Assembly: GCA_022844135.1 (NCBI GenBank)
Contig: JALHMG010000038.1
Span: 1 to 54,325, forward strand
Length of the DNA stretch: 54,325 nucleotides
Direction: 5' to 3'
Source: Lysobacterales bacterium
GTDB taxonomy: Bacteria; Pseudomonadota; Gammaproteobacteria; Xanthomonadales; SZUA-5
A program made the translations under genes and the position numbers. Shown piece by piece: positions 42,449-50,982 of this stretch. Under the pieces are notes generated by a model. That model saw only the letters and a program-made list of their open reading frames with translations. It ran no database searches and was not told where the DNA came from. Within the stretch, counting starts at the first letter, position 1; each line of letters begins with the position of its first letter.

Positions 42449-45042
42449 CGCCTGCATTTGCCTTCGTTGCCATGTTGTGCGGGTCAACCGGGAACCTGCA
42501 GGACAATGCGCCGGACGCGACGGACATCGACGCCATCGTTGTGACTGGCAGTCGCATTCGGCGCGTGGATACCGAGGGCCCGCTGCCGATCAGCGTCATC
42601 GAGCGCGAGGAGTTGAAGACCAGCGGCGCGCTCGGCGTCGCCGATCTGTTTCGCGATGTGCCGAACAACAGCTTCGGTGGGTTCGCGGATGTGCCGAACT
42701 CCACCTTGCCTACGGCTGCTGTGCCCGGCTTGCGCGGCTTGAATGGACGTTACACATTGACCTTGTTCGACGGCCAACGGCTGCCGACGCTGGCGGATGG
42801 GTTTTACGGTGGCGCCAGCAGCCTGACCGGCATCCCGCAAATCCTGATCGATCGTGTGGAGATCCTGCGCGATGGCGCCTCGGCAATTTACGGCAGCGAC
42901 GCCATCGGCGGCGTGGTCAATCTGCTGACCCGAGACGATCTGGATGCGCCGCTATTCGACGTGCAATGGGAGATGCCGAGTGGCCGCGGCGGCGATGCGC
43001 ATCGAGGCAGCTTCGCCACAGGCGGCGGCGAGGATACGCGATGGGTGTTCGCCGCCGAGACCTTGCGCCGCGATCCGCTGCGCGGCGCCGACCGGCCGTA
43101 CCTGCTCGCGGCCCCGGTGATTTCCACGTTCGGCGATCCTGGCAGCTTTCAACCGCTCAATCCCACAACGCTGCGTCCGGCCGGCCCGTTCCGGGCCGAC
43201 CCGCGCTGTCCGGCTGAATACGACACCGACCCTGCGTTCCCCAATTCGCGGCGCATCCAAAACGGCCCCAATACCTTCTGTGTGTATCGCTTTCGCGCCG
43301 AAAACGACGAGCGCGCGGGGCTCGAAAGCCTTAGCGTCTACGCCGACGTGCGCCATCGTTTCGCCAGCGGCATGGCCTTGCATTCGCGCGTGCTGGCCAT
43401 TCGCAACGACAGCAGCTCGCAGCTTGCGCCAGCGCCTGTCACGGGCGTCGTTATCCCGGCCAATGCGCCAACCAATCCGACCCGAAATCCCGGGCCCGCC
43501 GTGCCCATTCGTTTGAACTACCGGCTCGGCGCCCTTGGGCCGCGCATCAACGACAGCCGCGAGGACAACGTGCATGGGCTGGTGAAACTGTCGGGCGAGG
43601 CCGACAGCGTCGACGCCTGGACGCTGGCGTTCATCGCCAACCGCTATTCGCAGTCGGCGCAGACAGCGCAAGGCGGCGCGCTGCGCTCGGTGCTCATCGA
43701 TGCCATCCAAAGCGGACGTTTCGACCCGTTCAGCGCTGCACCCGGCGATACCCGTGGGTTGGATGGCGTCGCCTATCGCGCAATCGACGTCAGCGATACC
43801 AGATCGGTGGGACTTGAGGGCACTGCCAGCTTGAGCCGCGACTGGGCATTCGGCAGCGCTTCGCTTGCGCTCGGCTTCGAGGCGCGTCGCGACGAGTTCT
43901 CGATTGAGCAGGATCCGGCGCGCGTCGTTGGTGCGCTGCTGGGCGCTGGCATCGGCGTGAACCAGGACGGCTCGCGAAGCTACGGCGCGTTGTACGTCGA
44001 GGCCTTGCAGCCTATCGGCGACGAGGTCGAGTTGAACGCTGCCGCGCGCTACGACCATTACCAGGATGCCGGTGGCGCCTTGAGTCCGAAGTTGTCGCTG
44101 CTCTGGCGTCCAACGCCCGATCTGCTGCTGCGCGGTTCGTTGAGTCGCGGCTTCCAGGCACCGGATCTGGCCTCAGCCTACGGCGGCGCCATTGGCGGGC
44201 TTGCTTTCGTCATCGATCGGCCCAATTGCCTGGCTGCAGGCGGCACCGGTCCGGAGTGCGTGATCCAGGGGTTCGACAGCCAGATCGTGCCTAATCCATC
44301 CCTGCAACCCGAGCGCGCCTGGCAGGGCGGGCTGGGCGTGGTCTGGCAAGCGGGGCACTTCGATGTTGCGCTGGACGCCTGGCGTCTGGGCATCGAGGAT
44401 CAAGTCGGCATCCTGCGTGCGCAGACCGTCGTCGACAACCAGACCGCTTGTGCAGCAGCCGGACGCCCCTGCGATCGCCTCACCGAAGGCGAAGTGTTGC
44501 GGACCGCACAAGGAACAATCGTCTCGATCGTCCAGCCGCGAATCAATATCGCCCGACAGGATGCCAGCGGTATCGACCTCGATATCGGTGCGCGCCTGCC
44601 CACCGCCCACGGCGATTGGCGCTGGCGCTTACGCGCCAGCCATCTGGTCGATCTGGAACAACGTCGCGCTGCGGGTTCTGCAACGGAGAACCAGCTGCAG
44701 TATTTCGGTTTCCCGGATTTGCGGGCCAGCAGCACCTTGGGTTGGTCGTCGGGCGCGCATGCGCTCAGTATCTCGGCGCGCTTTACCGATGGTTACCGCG
44801 GTTGCGCTTTGCCGACCGACGCCACCGGTGCCCCGGATGCCGCGTGCCGGGTGTTCATTCGCTCGCACGTTGAGTGGGACGGCCGTTGGCATTGGCAAGC
44901 GCCATGGAACGCCGAGGTCGGCATCGGCGTGCGCAACTGGCGCAACCGGCCAGTGCCAGTGTCGCCGACCGGCGAGTTCGCTTACGGGCTCTACGATCCG
45001 ATCGGGCGAGTCTGGTTCGCAAACTATGCGCAGCAGTTTTGA
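42445..45042 (+). CDS. TonB-dependent receptor coupled to the kinase gene
   Basis: An 865-residue receptor. It has a short N-terminal hydrophobic stretch (MTPAFAFVAMLCGSTG, a weak signal peptide), a TonB-box-like IDAIVVTGSRIRR, a plug (LPISVIEREELKTSG ... LDRVEILRDGASAIYGSDAIGGVVNLLTR-type motif at about 135-160) and a long barrel ending WFANYAQQF. The oar/GSRIRR-type opening is common among Lysobacterales and Caulobacterales receptors for peptides, sugars or unknown ligands. The ATG at 42445 overlaps the kinase stop by 4 nt, so it belongs to the sigma-sigma-like-kinase-receptor unit. Substrate unknown. Confidence 0.92.
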   Translation: MTPAFAFVAMLCGSTGNLQDNAPDATDIDAIVVTGSRIRRVDTEGPLPISVIEREELKTSGALGVADLFRDVPNNSFGGFADVPNSTLPTAAVPGLRGLNGRYTLTLFDGQRLPTLADGFYGGASSLTGIPQILIDRVEILRDGASAIYGSDAIGGVVNLLTRDDLDAPLFDVQWEMPSGRGGDAHRGSFATGGGEDTRWVFAAETLRRDPLRGADRPYLLAAPVISTFGDPGSFQPLNPTTLRPAGPFRADPRCPAEYDTDPAFPNSRRIQNGPNTFCVYRFRAENDERAGLESLSVYADVRHRFASGMALHSRVLAIRNDSSSQLAPAPVTGVVIPANAPTNPTRNPGPAVPIRLNYRLGALGPRINDSREDNVHGLVKLSGEADSVDAWTLAFIANRYSQSAQTAQGGALRSVLIDAIQSGRFDPFSAAPGDTRGLDGVAYRAIDVSDTRSVGLEGTASLSRDWAFGSASLALGFEARRDEFSIEQDPARVVGALLGAGIGVNQDGSRSYGALYVEALQPIGDEVELNAAARYDHYQDAGGALSPKLSLLWRPTPDLLLRGSLSRGFQAPDLASAYGGAIGGLAFVIDRPNCLAAGGTGPECVIQGFDSQIVPNPSLQPERAWQGGLGVVWQAGHFDVALDAWRLGIEDQVGILRAQTVVDNQTACAAAGRPCDRLTEGEVLRTAQGTIVSIVQPRINIARQDASGIDLDIGARLPTAHGDWRWRLRASHLVDLEQRRAAGSATENQLQYFGFPDLRASSTLGWSSGAHALSISARFTDGYRGCALPTDATGAPDAACRVFIRSHVEWDGRWHWQAPWNAEVGIGVRNWRNRPVPVSPTGEFAYGLYDPIGRVWFANYAQQF

Positions 45043-45520
45043 GCGCATTCGCGCATATGTGGCTACACCAGCGTGAAGAATGGCGATGCCGACGTCGCCG
45101 AAGTGAATGCCGACGCGGCGACGTAGTTGCCTGCCTTGCGAGACTGAGGGCTGGCGCGGTCCCGGCAGGCTGTTTTCCACCGCGCTCTGCGGTCACCGCC
45201 GCATTGGCCGCACCGCGCGGGGCGACATCTTGGGGCCGCAAAAGACAATGCCCAAGGACGCATGAAAACCCAAACCTGCATCGACATGGATCGACTTTCC
45301 GCCCTATTGGCAGATCGCGCGAGGCACTTGTGCCATAGTGCTGGGGGACTTTAACGGACAAATCGACAACAGCTCGCCTTGCCTGACCGTGCTGCACTCG
45401 CTCCCCATTCGACCCCTGACCATGGTTATGGGTCCCGCGGGAGAGGGGTTGGGCATGCAGACGCGATCCCTCTGTCGCTTCGTCCGTTAGCGTCGACAAG
45501 ACGTCCATCGTGAGACTGCC
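45043..45520. other. Intergenic stretch with no recognised gene
   Basis: 478 nt between the TonB receptor and the diguanylate cyclase. No frame on either strand shows family features or a good ribosome site; those present are shadows of the neighbours. No clear terminator with a T-tract was found after the receptor. The promoter of the diguanylate cyclase should lie in the 3' part. Confidence 0.5.
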
Positions 45521-48334
45521 ATGGCGCGATTCGTAGCTGTGTGGTTGCTCCTGCTGTCCGGCTACGTCGGCGCCGGGCAGCTTGGACAGCCGATTACGCA
45601 ACGCTTCACGCCGCTCGAAACCGGCGCCCAACCGTATAGCTTTGCGGTGCTGGCCAAGCCCAATGGCGAGGTATTTGTGGCCAATCTGGAGGGCGTGCTG
45701 CGCTACTTCGGTCAGCGCTGGAAGCTGATCGACATCGGCGGCGCAGGGCGTTCGTTGGCTGCAGGCCCTGACGGTGAGGTCTATGTTGGCGGCTTCCAGT
45801 CTTTTGGCGTACTCAAGCGCAGACCCGATGGTAGTTACAGCTTCGATCGCCTGGATCGGCTGTTCATGCCCGACGACGCCGGTGCGCCATTGGGCGAGGT
45901 CTGGGATACCGTTGTTGTCGATGGCGGTGTTTACTTCGCCACGCGCACCAAGGTCTTTTACTACGGCTTCGGCGGCGAACGCGCCAGCATCGATATGCCA
46001 GGCGATTTGCTTTCGATGCACGCGGATGCTGACGGCCCCCTGGTCGTGTTGCGCGATCGGCGCCTGCTTCGATTGAGTGGCTCGAACTGGTCGGAATGGC
46101 TGAAACCGGCGGCGCGTGTGTATGGCATCGTGCCTCGAGAAGACGGGCACTTGTTGATCGGCGAAGATGGCGAATTGATCTTGGCTCGGGCTGGCGAGTT
46201 GCAAGCAATGGTCTCGACACTCACGCCGGAACTCGTCAAGGCGTCGGCATACTGCGCCGCCACATTGCCGAACGGCGATGTGGCGATCGGCAGCCTCGAT
46301 GGCCGAGTGTTTCGGCTCGGCACAGACGGGCGTTACAGAGTACTGGCGAGCAGCGATGCGCCGGTGTTGGGGATGGCGCTGGACGCCGAAAATGGTCTGT
46401 GGCTCGCCACCGAATCCGGGCCGATGCGGGTCTCGTTGGATTTGGCTTGGACCGAAATCGATGCTGGTAACGGCCTCCGAGGTCCGCCGGCGCACGCCGC
46501 GATCTGGAACGAAGCGCTGTATGTCGCTACGAGTGTCGGCCTGTACGTTTCGCGGGGCGACGCTGGGCAAACGGCGGCCTTCGAGTTGCTGGATTTTGCC
46601 GATACCGAAGTCAATTACCTGCTCGCCACCAAACACGGTCTGTTGATCGGCGCACGCACCGGGCTGCACGTGCTGGACGCATCCGGGCTAAGGCCGTTGA
46701 TTGTGGGCGCGACGGTCTGGCGCATGTTTCCTTCGACGCGAATTCCTGGGCGGATTTACGTGATGGAGGATGCCGGCTTGCTGGTGCTCGATGAGGTCGG
46801 CGGGGCGCTCCGAGAATCGCAACGCTTCCTCGATCCGAGTTACAAATTCGATGAGTTGGCGGAAACCGAAGCTTATGTCTACGTCGATCGGGTCCTGGCC
46901 GCGCCGATGCGTTTGGCGGTCGACGCGAACGGTCGCCTCGGGCCGCCGGTAGCGCTTGCGCCTGAGCCAGCCGAGGACATGCACGGCACGATCGTCTCCG
47001 ACGATGACGGCGTGTACATCAGCACCGCTGGCGCACTGCTCAGGATTGGTGCGAATGGGCTATCCAGGGTCGAGCGACATCCGTGGATCGAAAACGGACT
47101 GGCGCCGTCCGACGAGCTACGGACACGGCGCTGCGCCAATGGGGATCGGTTGGCGATGACGCTGCGCAAATTGCTGTGGCGACCGGCACTGAGTCCCGAC
47201 TGGCGCCCGCTGTATCCGATGAATGGCCGTACGCAAGGCATCAACGAGGTGGCCTGTGGCGAGCGACAGTTGTTCATCGTGACATGGTCGGGCCTGGCGC
47301 GCTTCGACCCTGGGCAGGTCAACGCGATGGCGCCGCTCGCGCCGCCGCAGATCGAGCGTGTGGAGTTGGTCGCGCCACACGGCAGGGTGGTGCAATTGGC
47401 GCTTGCCGAGCCCATCGTCGTGCCCCCCGCGCATCGGTTGCGACTGCATTTTGCATCGCCTTATCTGGGCGGCGCTGTGCGCTATCAGTCGCGACTATCG
47501 GACATCGAACGCGCCTGGAGCGACGCCGGTGGTCAAGGCGTGCGCGATCTGGCGTTGGCGAGCGGCAGCCATGCGTTGCAGACGCGCGCCATCGACGCGG
47601 CCGGGCGGATCAGCGCGGTCGCGCCGATTCGGTTCGCCGTCGCGCGCGATTGGCGAGCGTTGGCGTTCAGCACGCTGATCGCGCTCGTCGGCATCGCGGT
47701 CGTGTCGACGCTGATTTACGTCTGGCGCGCTGGAGCGCTGCGGCGGCGGAACTTGGAGCTGGAGGCGATGGTCGAGGAGCGTACACGCTCTCTGGCGCAG
47801 CGCACCGCGGATTTGGAGGTCGCCAATCAGCGACTGATTGCGCTCGCCGATATGGATGGGCTGACTGGCGTTGCCAACCGGCGCAAGCTCGAGGCCGAGC
47901 TTGATCGCAGCTGGCGGGAGGCGATCGAGAGCAGGGCGCCGCTATCGTTGTTGATGATCGATGTCGATCACTTTAAACGCTACAACGACACTCATGGCCA
48001 CCTGCTCGGCGACGAGCGCCTGCAGGCAATTGCCGAGCGCCTCAAGGGTTGGGTCGCGCCGGGCGATACGTTGGCACGATACGGTGGCGAAGAGTTCGTG
48101 CTGGTGATGCCGGGCGCCACGTTGGCGATCGCCACGGAGCGCGCTCAGGCCATCCGTCGGGACACCCGCGCAGTGGATCGGCTGGGCGACAGCAGTACTG
48201 TGTCGATTGGCGTTGCCGAACGCACGGCCAGCCATGCCGAGACGCCGGAGCAGCTGTTCGAGTTCGCGGACCTGGCCTTGTATCGGGCCAAGAACGCCGG
48301 GCGCGATCGCATTGAGGTTTATGATCCTTCGTAG
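45521..48334 (+). CDS. Two-component-regulator-propeller diguanylate cyclase (GGDEF)
   Basis: A 937-residue membrane protein. It has a signal peptide or first TM (MARFVAVWLLLLSGYVGA), then a periplasmic beta-propeller region of about 600 residues (NGEVFVANLEGVLRYFG, GPDGEVYVGGFQSFGVLK, AENGLWLATESGPMRVS) and a Y_Y_Y-like domain (LRLHFASPYLGGAVRYQSRLSDIERAWSD). TM lies at about 708-730 and a coiled coil near 740-775. The C-terminal GGDEF domain opens DGLTGVANRRKLEAEL and has the signature RYGGEEFVLVMPG, so an active c-di-GMP synthase is predicted. The product-inhibition RxxD site expected five residues before GGEEF is absent (WVAPGDTLARYGGEEF). Ligand unknown. Confidence 0.92.
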   Translation: MARFVAVWLLLLSGYVGAGQLGQPITQRFTPLETGAQPYSFAVLAKPNGEVFVANLEGVLRYFGQRWKLIDIGGAGRSLAAGPDGEVYVGGFQSFGVLKRRPDGSYSFDRLDRLFMPDDAGAPLGEVWDTVVVDGGVYFATRTKVFYYGFGGERASIDMPGDLLSMHADADGPLVVLRDRRLLRLSGSNWSEWLKPAARVYGIVPREDGHLLIGEDGELILARAGELQAMVSTLTPELVKASAYCAATLPNGDVAIGSLDGRVFRLGTDGRYRVLASSDAPVLGMALDAENGLWLATESGPMRVSLDLAWTEIDAGNGLRGPPAHAAIWNEALYVATSVGLYVSRGDAGQTAAFELLDFADTEVNYLLATKHGLLIGARTGLHVLDASGLRPLIVGATVWRMFPSTRIPGRIYVMEDAGLLVLDEVGGALRESQRFLDPSYKFDELAETEAYVYVDRVLAAPMRLAVDANGRLGPPVALAPEPAEDMHGTIVSDDDGVYISTAGALLRIGANGLSRVERHPWIENGLAPSDELRTRRCANGDRLAMTLRKLLWRPALSPDWRPLYPMNGRTQGINEVACGERQLFIVTWSGLARFDPGQVNAMAPLAPPQIERVELVAPHGRVVQLALAEPIVVPPAHRLRLHFASPYLGGAVRYQSRLSDIERAWSDAGGQGVRDLALASGSHALQTRAIDAAGRISAVAPIRFAVARDWRALAFSTLIALVGIAVVSTLIYVWRAGALRRRNLELEAMVEERTRSLAQRTADLEVANQRLIALADMDGLTGVANRRKLEAELDRSWREAIESRAPLSLLMIDVDHFKRYNDTHGHLLGDERLQAIAERLKGWVAPGDTLARYGGEEFVLVMPGATLAIATERAQAIRRDTRAVDRLGDSSTVSIGVAERTASHAETPEQLFEFADLALYRAKNAGRDRIEVYDPS

Positions 48335-48451
48335 TCGGTTGTTGGTTCTTGGTTTTTTGCCCATGGCGTCGAGTGCAGCTGGATTTCCCACAGATTGTTG
48401 ACGGTTGACCTGCGACCCGCTCAATCCGAGAACCACGAATCACGAACCCAC
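48334..48451. repeat. Paired heptamer arrays after the diguanylate cyclase
   Basis: GTCGGTT, GTTGGTT, CTTGGTT (48334-48354) directly after the stop, then about 76 nt later AACCACG, AATCACG, AACCCAC (48431-48451), complementary in consensus. This is the same inverted-pair arrangement as at 31956/32057 but with a different heptamer. No gene lies in 48335-48598. Confidence 0.65.
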
Positions 48452-48598
48452 ACCGCAAGCGCAACCGATTCTGAACCCCCTTCGGTGCGCCAGAAAAATT
48501 AGGCGCGCCTTCAGAAACACAGGCGCAACATTTTCCTCAACGCGCGCCGGTTCCAACGGGCTCATGTCGAGCACCTCGGCGCGACGCACGAGGAATGT

Positions 48599-50269
48599 AT
48601 GCGCCAAGGTTGGTTGGGTGTTTCGCTCTCGACATTAACGTTCGCTATCGGTGCGGTGTTGGCGCCATCGGCGGGTGCATCGCCGCATATCGGCGCCTTT
48701 CAGGCGCAGCAATCGGCGCTGCTTGCGCCGGCATACCAGGGCGGCTGGCGCCAGCAGATTCGCGTCGCCACGCCGGTGCGCAACGCCCGCTGGGACCGCG
48801 CGCCGCGCGGCGCCGTACGAGTCTATAACCGGCGCTTCGATCCGCGCTGGCAATGGCGCTCAGCGCCACGCCACCGCGTCGTGTACACGTACTATCGCGG
48901 CGATGTGTGGTTTCTCGATCCGACCACCGGATGGGCGTATAGCGTGGATCGGTTCGGCATCGTCTACACCGCCGATCCGTACCGTGGCACGGTGTACTCG
49001 CTTGGGCCGCTCACGCGCTGGACTGCGGACTTGCTGTACTTCTTCGACTTCTATCACTTCGATCGTGGCTACTGGTACCTGGACGAGTACGACTACTTCG
49101 TCGACCAGTGGGAAGACCGTCGTCGCTACGACTACTACACCTACGACACCGCTTATTCCACAGTGTGGAGCTGGGAGCCGTATTTCTCCTCGCCCGCCTA
49201 CTACCGGCATTGCAACACCTTCAGCACGGTCTGGGTCACGCGTGTTCGCAACTACAACGTCTACATCGAGCGCAATCCGTACTACCGGCGCGAGTTGATC
49301 AACAACATTGGTCTGCCGGCGATCTCTGCTGCGCCACCCGCCTATGTGAGCCCGCGCGCAGTCGCAACCACGGCTTATTGGGAAGCGCGCGATCTGGCCG
49401 CTGCAGGCTTGCAGCAGCCCGCGGCACGCGGTCGCGATCTGGGCCTGCCAGCACCCGTGGCCGCTGGCACATTGGTCGATGCGCGTGCGCAGCAAGTCGC
49501 CGTTCCCGGCGCCGGTGCGCCGGTGCCCGGCTTCAACGCGCCGTTCCCGGATGGTAGTTATGGATTCGGCGCGCAGCCTGGATCCGGCGGTCGCGGCATC
49601 GGCGATGGCAAGATCGACTCGGCGCCGGCAGCGGCGGGCGAGGCGCCGGTGATGAGCGTGCCGGAGGTTGTTGGCGCCAATGTCGCAGGCCAGAGCGAAA
49701 ACTTCCAGCGCGGTCGCGACGAATGGCAGGTACCGTCGAGTGAGGGCACGGCAACCACTTTGCCGCCCGCAGGTATCGAACCGATCCGCGAATTGCCGAC
49801 GCAACCGGATGGTTTGCGCAACGAGCCTGTGTACGAGAAACCGCAGTACCCGGAGAGCGTTGTCGAGCCGCGCTACGAGCAGCCGCAGGAGGTGCCGTAC
49901 GAGCAGCCGCGCAATGAGCCGGTGTATGAACAGCCACGCTTCGAAGCGCAGCCGGAACCTCAGTTCGAGGTTAGGGACGAGCCGCGCTTTGAGCCGCGCG
50001 AAGAGCCACGTTTCGAGGCGCGTGAGGAGCCGCGTTTCGAGCGCGAGGAACCGCGGTTCGAGGCGCGCGAAGAACCGCGCTTCGAGCGTGAGGAGCCGCG
50101 CTTCGAGCCTCGCGAAGAACCGCGATACGAGGCGCGCGAAGAGCCGCGTTTCGAGCGTGAGGAGCCGCGTTATGAGCCGCGCGAAGAACCGCGATACGAG
50201 GCCCGCGAAGAGCCGAGCTTCGAGCGCGAGGAGCCGCAGTTCGATCGCAATGAACCGCAGCACGAGTGA
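48599..50269 (+). CDS. Exported Tyr-rich protein with EPRFE charged-repeat tail
   Basis: A 556-residue exported protein with a signal peptide (MRQGWLGVSLSTLTFAIGAVLA). The N-terminal third is rich in Arg, Tyr and Trp and looks beta-structured (VYTYYRGDVWFLDPTTGW, YYFFDFYHFD-type aromatic clusters). The middle is Gly/Pro/Ala-rich. The C-terminal part of about 120 residues is Pro-Glu/Arg rich and ends in about 12 units of alternating 8- and 7-mers (EPRFEARE / EPRFERE). No family recognised. GAGGA precedes the ATG at 48599. A strong terminator follows. Possible cell-surface or matrix role (inference). Confidence 0.75.
   Translation: MRQGWLGVSLSTLTFAIGAVLAPSAGASPHIGAFQAQQSALLAPAYQGGWRQQIRVATPVRNARWDRAPRGAVRVYNRRFDPRWQWRSAPRHRVVYTYYRGDVWFLDPTTGWAYSVDRFGIVYTADPYRGTVYSLGPLTRWTADLLYFFDFYHFDRGYWYLDEYDYFVDQWEDRRRYDYYTYDTAYSTVWSWEPYFSSPAYYRHCNTFSTVWVTRVRNYNVYIERNPYYRRELINNIGLPAISAAPPAYVSPRAVATTAYWEARDLAAAGLQQPAARGRDLGLPAPVAAGTLVDARAQQVAVPGAGAPVPGFNAPFPDGSYGFGAQPGSGGRGIGDGKIDSAPAAAGEAPVMSVPEVVGANVAGQSENFQRGRDEWQVPSSEGTATTLPPAGIEPIRELPTQPDGLRNEPVYEKPQYPESVVEPRYEQPQEVPYEQPRNEPVYEQPRFEAQPEPQFEVRDEPRFEPREEPRFEAREEPRFEREEPRFEAREEPRFEREEPRFEPREEPRYEAREEPRFEREEPRYEPREEPRYEAREEPSFEREEPQFDRNEPQHE
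49979..50245 (+). repeat. Coding tandem repeat EPRFEARE/EPRFERE
   Basis: DNA for the charged tail: 24-bp and 21-bp units alternate, encoding E-P-R-F/Y-E-A/P-R-E and E-P-R-F-E-R-E. The last units degenerate (EPSFERE, EPQFDRN). The regular alternation suggests a 45-bp higher-order duplication unit prone to slippage. Confidence 0.8.
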
Positions 50270-50291
50270 GTGGTAGTTCGGCAGTAAGTCC

Positions 50292-50322
50292 AGAAAGGCG
50301 CCTTCGGGCGCCTTTCTTTTTT
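50292..50322 (+). terminator. Rho-independent terminator
   Basis: AGAAAGGCGCC (50292-50302), TTCG tetraloop, GGCGCCTTTCT (50307-50317), then T run to 50322. A perfect 11-bp stem with a very stable loop, 23 nt past the repeat-protein stop. Confidence 0.92.
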
Positions 50323-50373
50323 CCGCCGAGGTGGGACGATTCTTTCCGTTGGATAGCGATTTGGTCTCGGACC

Positions 50374-50408
50374 ACCATTGACCACTGGCGATTGACCATC
50401 GACCATTG
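50374..50408. repeat. Heptamer array (ACCATTG) x5
   Basis: ACCATTG, ACCACTG, GCGATTG, ACCATCG, ACCATTG in phase, 33 nt upstream of the MaoC gene. A third heptamer locus with a third consensus sequence. Confidence 0.75.
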
Positions 50409-50441
50409 ACAGCTTCGTTCGCCAGCTAACGGTCAACCGCG

Positions 50442-50909
50442 ATGTCGCTCACCTACAGTTTCCACACGCTCGAACAATTCATCGGCAAGGAACTCGGCGT
50501 ATCCGAGTGGATTGCCATCACCCAGGACATGGTCAATCAGTTCGCCGAAACGACCGGCGACAAGCAGTGGATCCATGTCGATGTCGAGCGCGCTCGGCGC
50601 GAGAGTCCTTATGGCGGACCTATCGCACATGCCTTCATGAGTTTGTCGATGGTCGCGGGAATGATGATGCAGATCGGCGCGATCCCGAGCGATGTGGCCG
50701 CGGCGCTGAACTACGGCATCGATCGTGCGCGCTTTCCAGCACCGGTGCCGGTCGGCGCGCGCATCCGCAATCGCGCCGTGCTGACGGACGTCACCGATCA
50801 AGGGGGCGGGCGCAAGATCGTCAAGATCACCAACACCGTAGAGGTTGAGGGCCAGGCCAAGCCGGCGATCGTCGCCGAGACGCTGGCAATGCTGATCGGT
50901 CGCTCCTAG
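50442..50909 (+). CDS. MaoC-like (R)-specific enoyl-CoA hydratase
   Basis: A 155-residue single hot-dog-fold protein of the MaoC/PhaJ family, which hydrates trans-2-enoyl-CoA to (R)-3-hydroxyacyl-CoA. The hydratase motif is FAETTGDKQWIHVD with the catalytic pair Asp40 and His45, followed by YGGPIAHAFMSLSM (Ser/Gly/His of the active-site loop) and RFPAPVPVGARIRNRAVL. Length is typical. It is not in an obvious operon; the divergent-facing acyltransferase ends 73 nt downstream. Role in beta-oxidation or polyhydroxyalkanoate supply cannot be separated. Confidence 0.92.
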   Translation: MSLTYSFHTLEQFIGKELGVSEWIAITQDMVNQFAETTGDKQWIHVDVERARRESPYGGPIAHAFMSLSMVAGMMMQIGAIPSDVAAALNYGIDRARFPAPVPVGARIRNRAVLTDVTDQGGGRKIVKITNTVEVEGQAKPAIVAETLAMLIGRS

Positions 50910-50982
50910 CCGGCGCATTGCGTAGGAACATGTCCGAACTCGCCGCGTCAAATCCAGCACCGGCTGTTGATCCAGTATCGAA

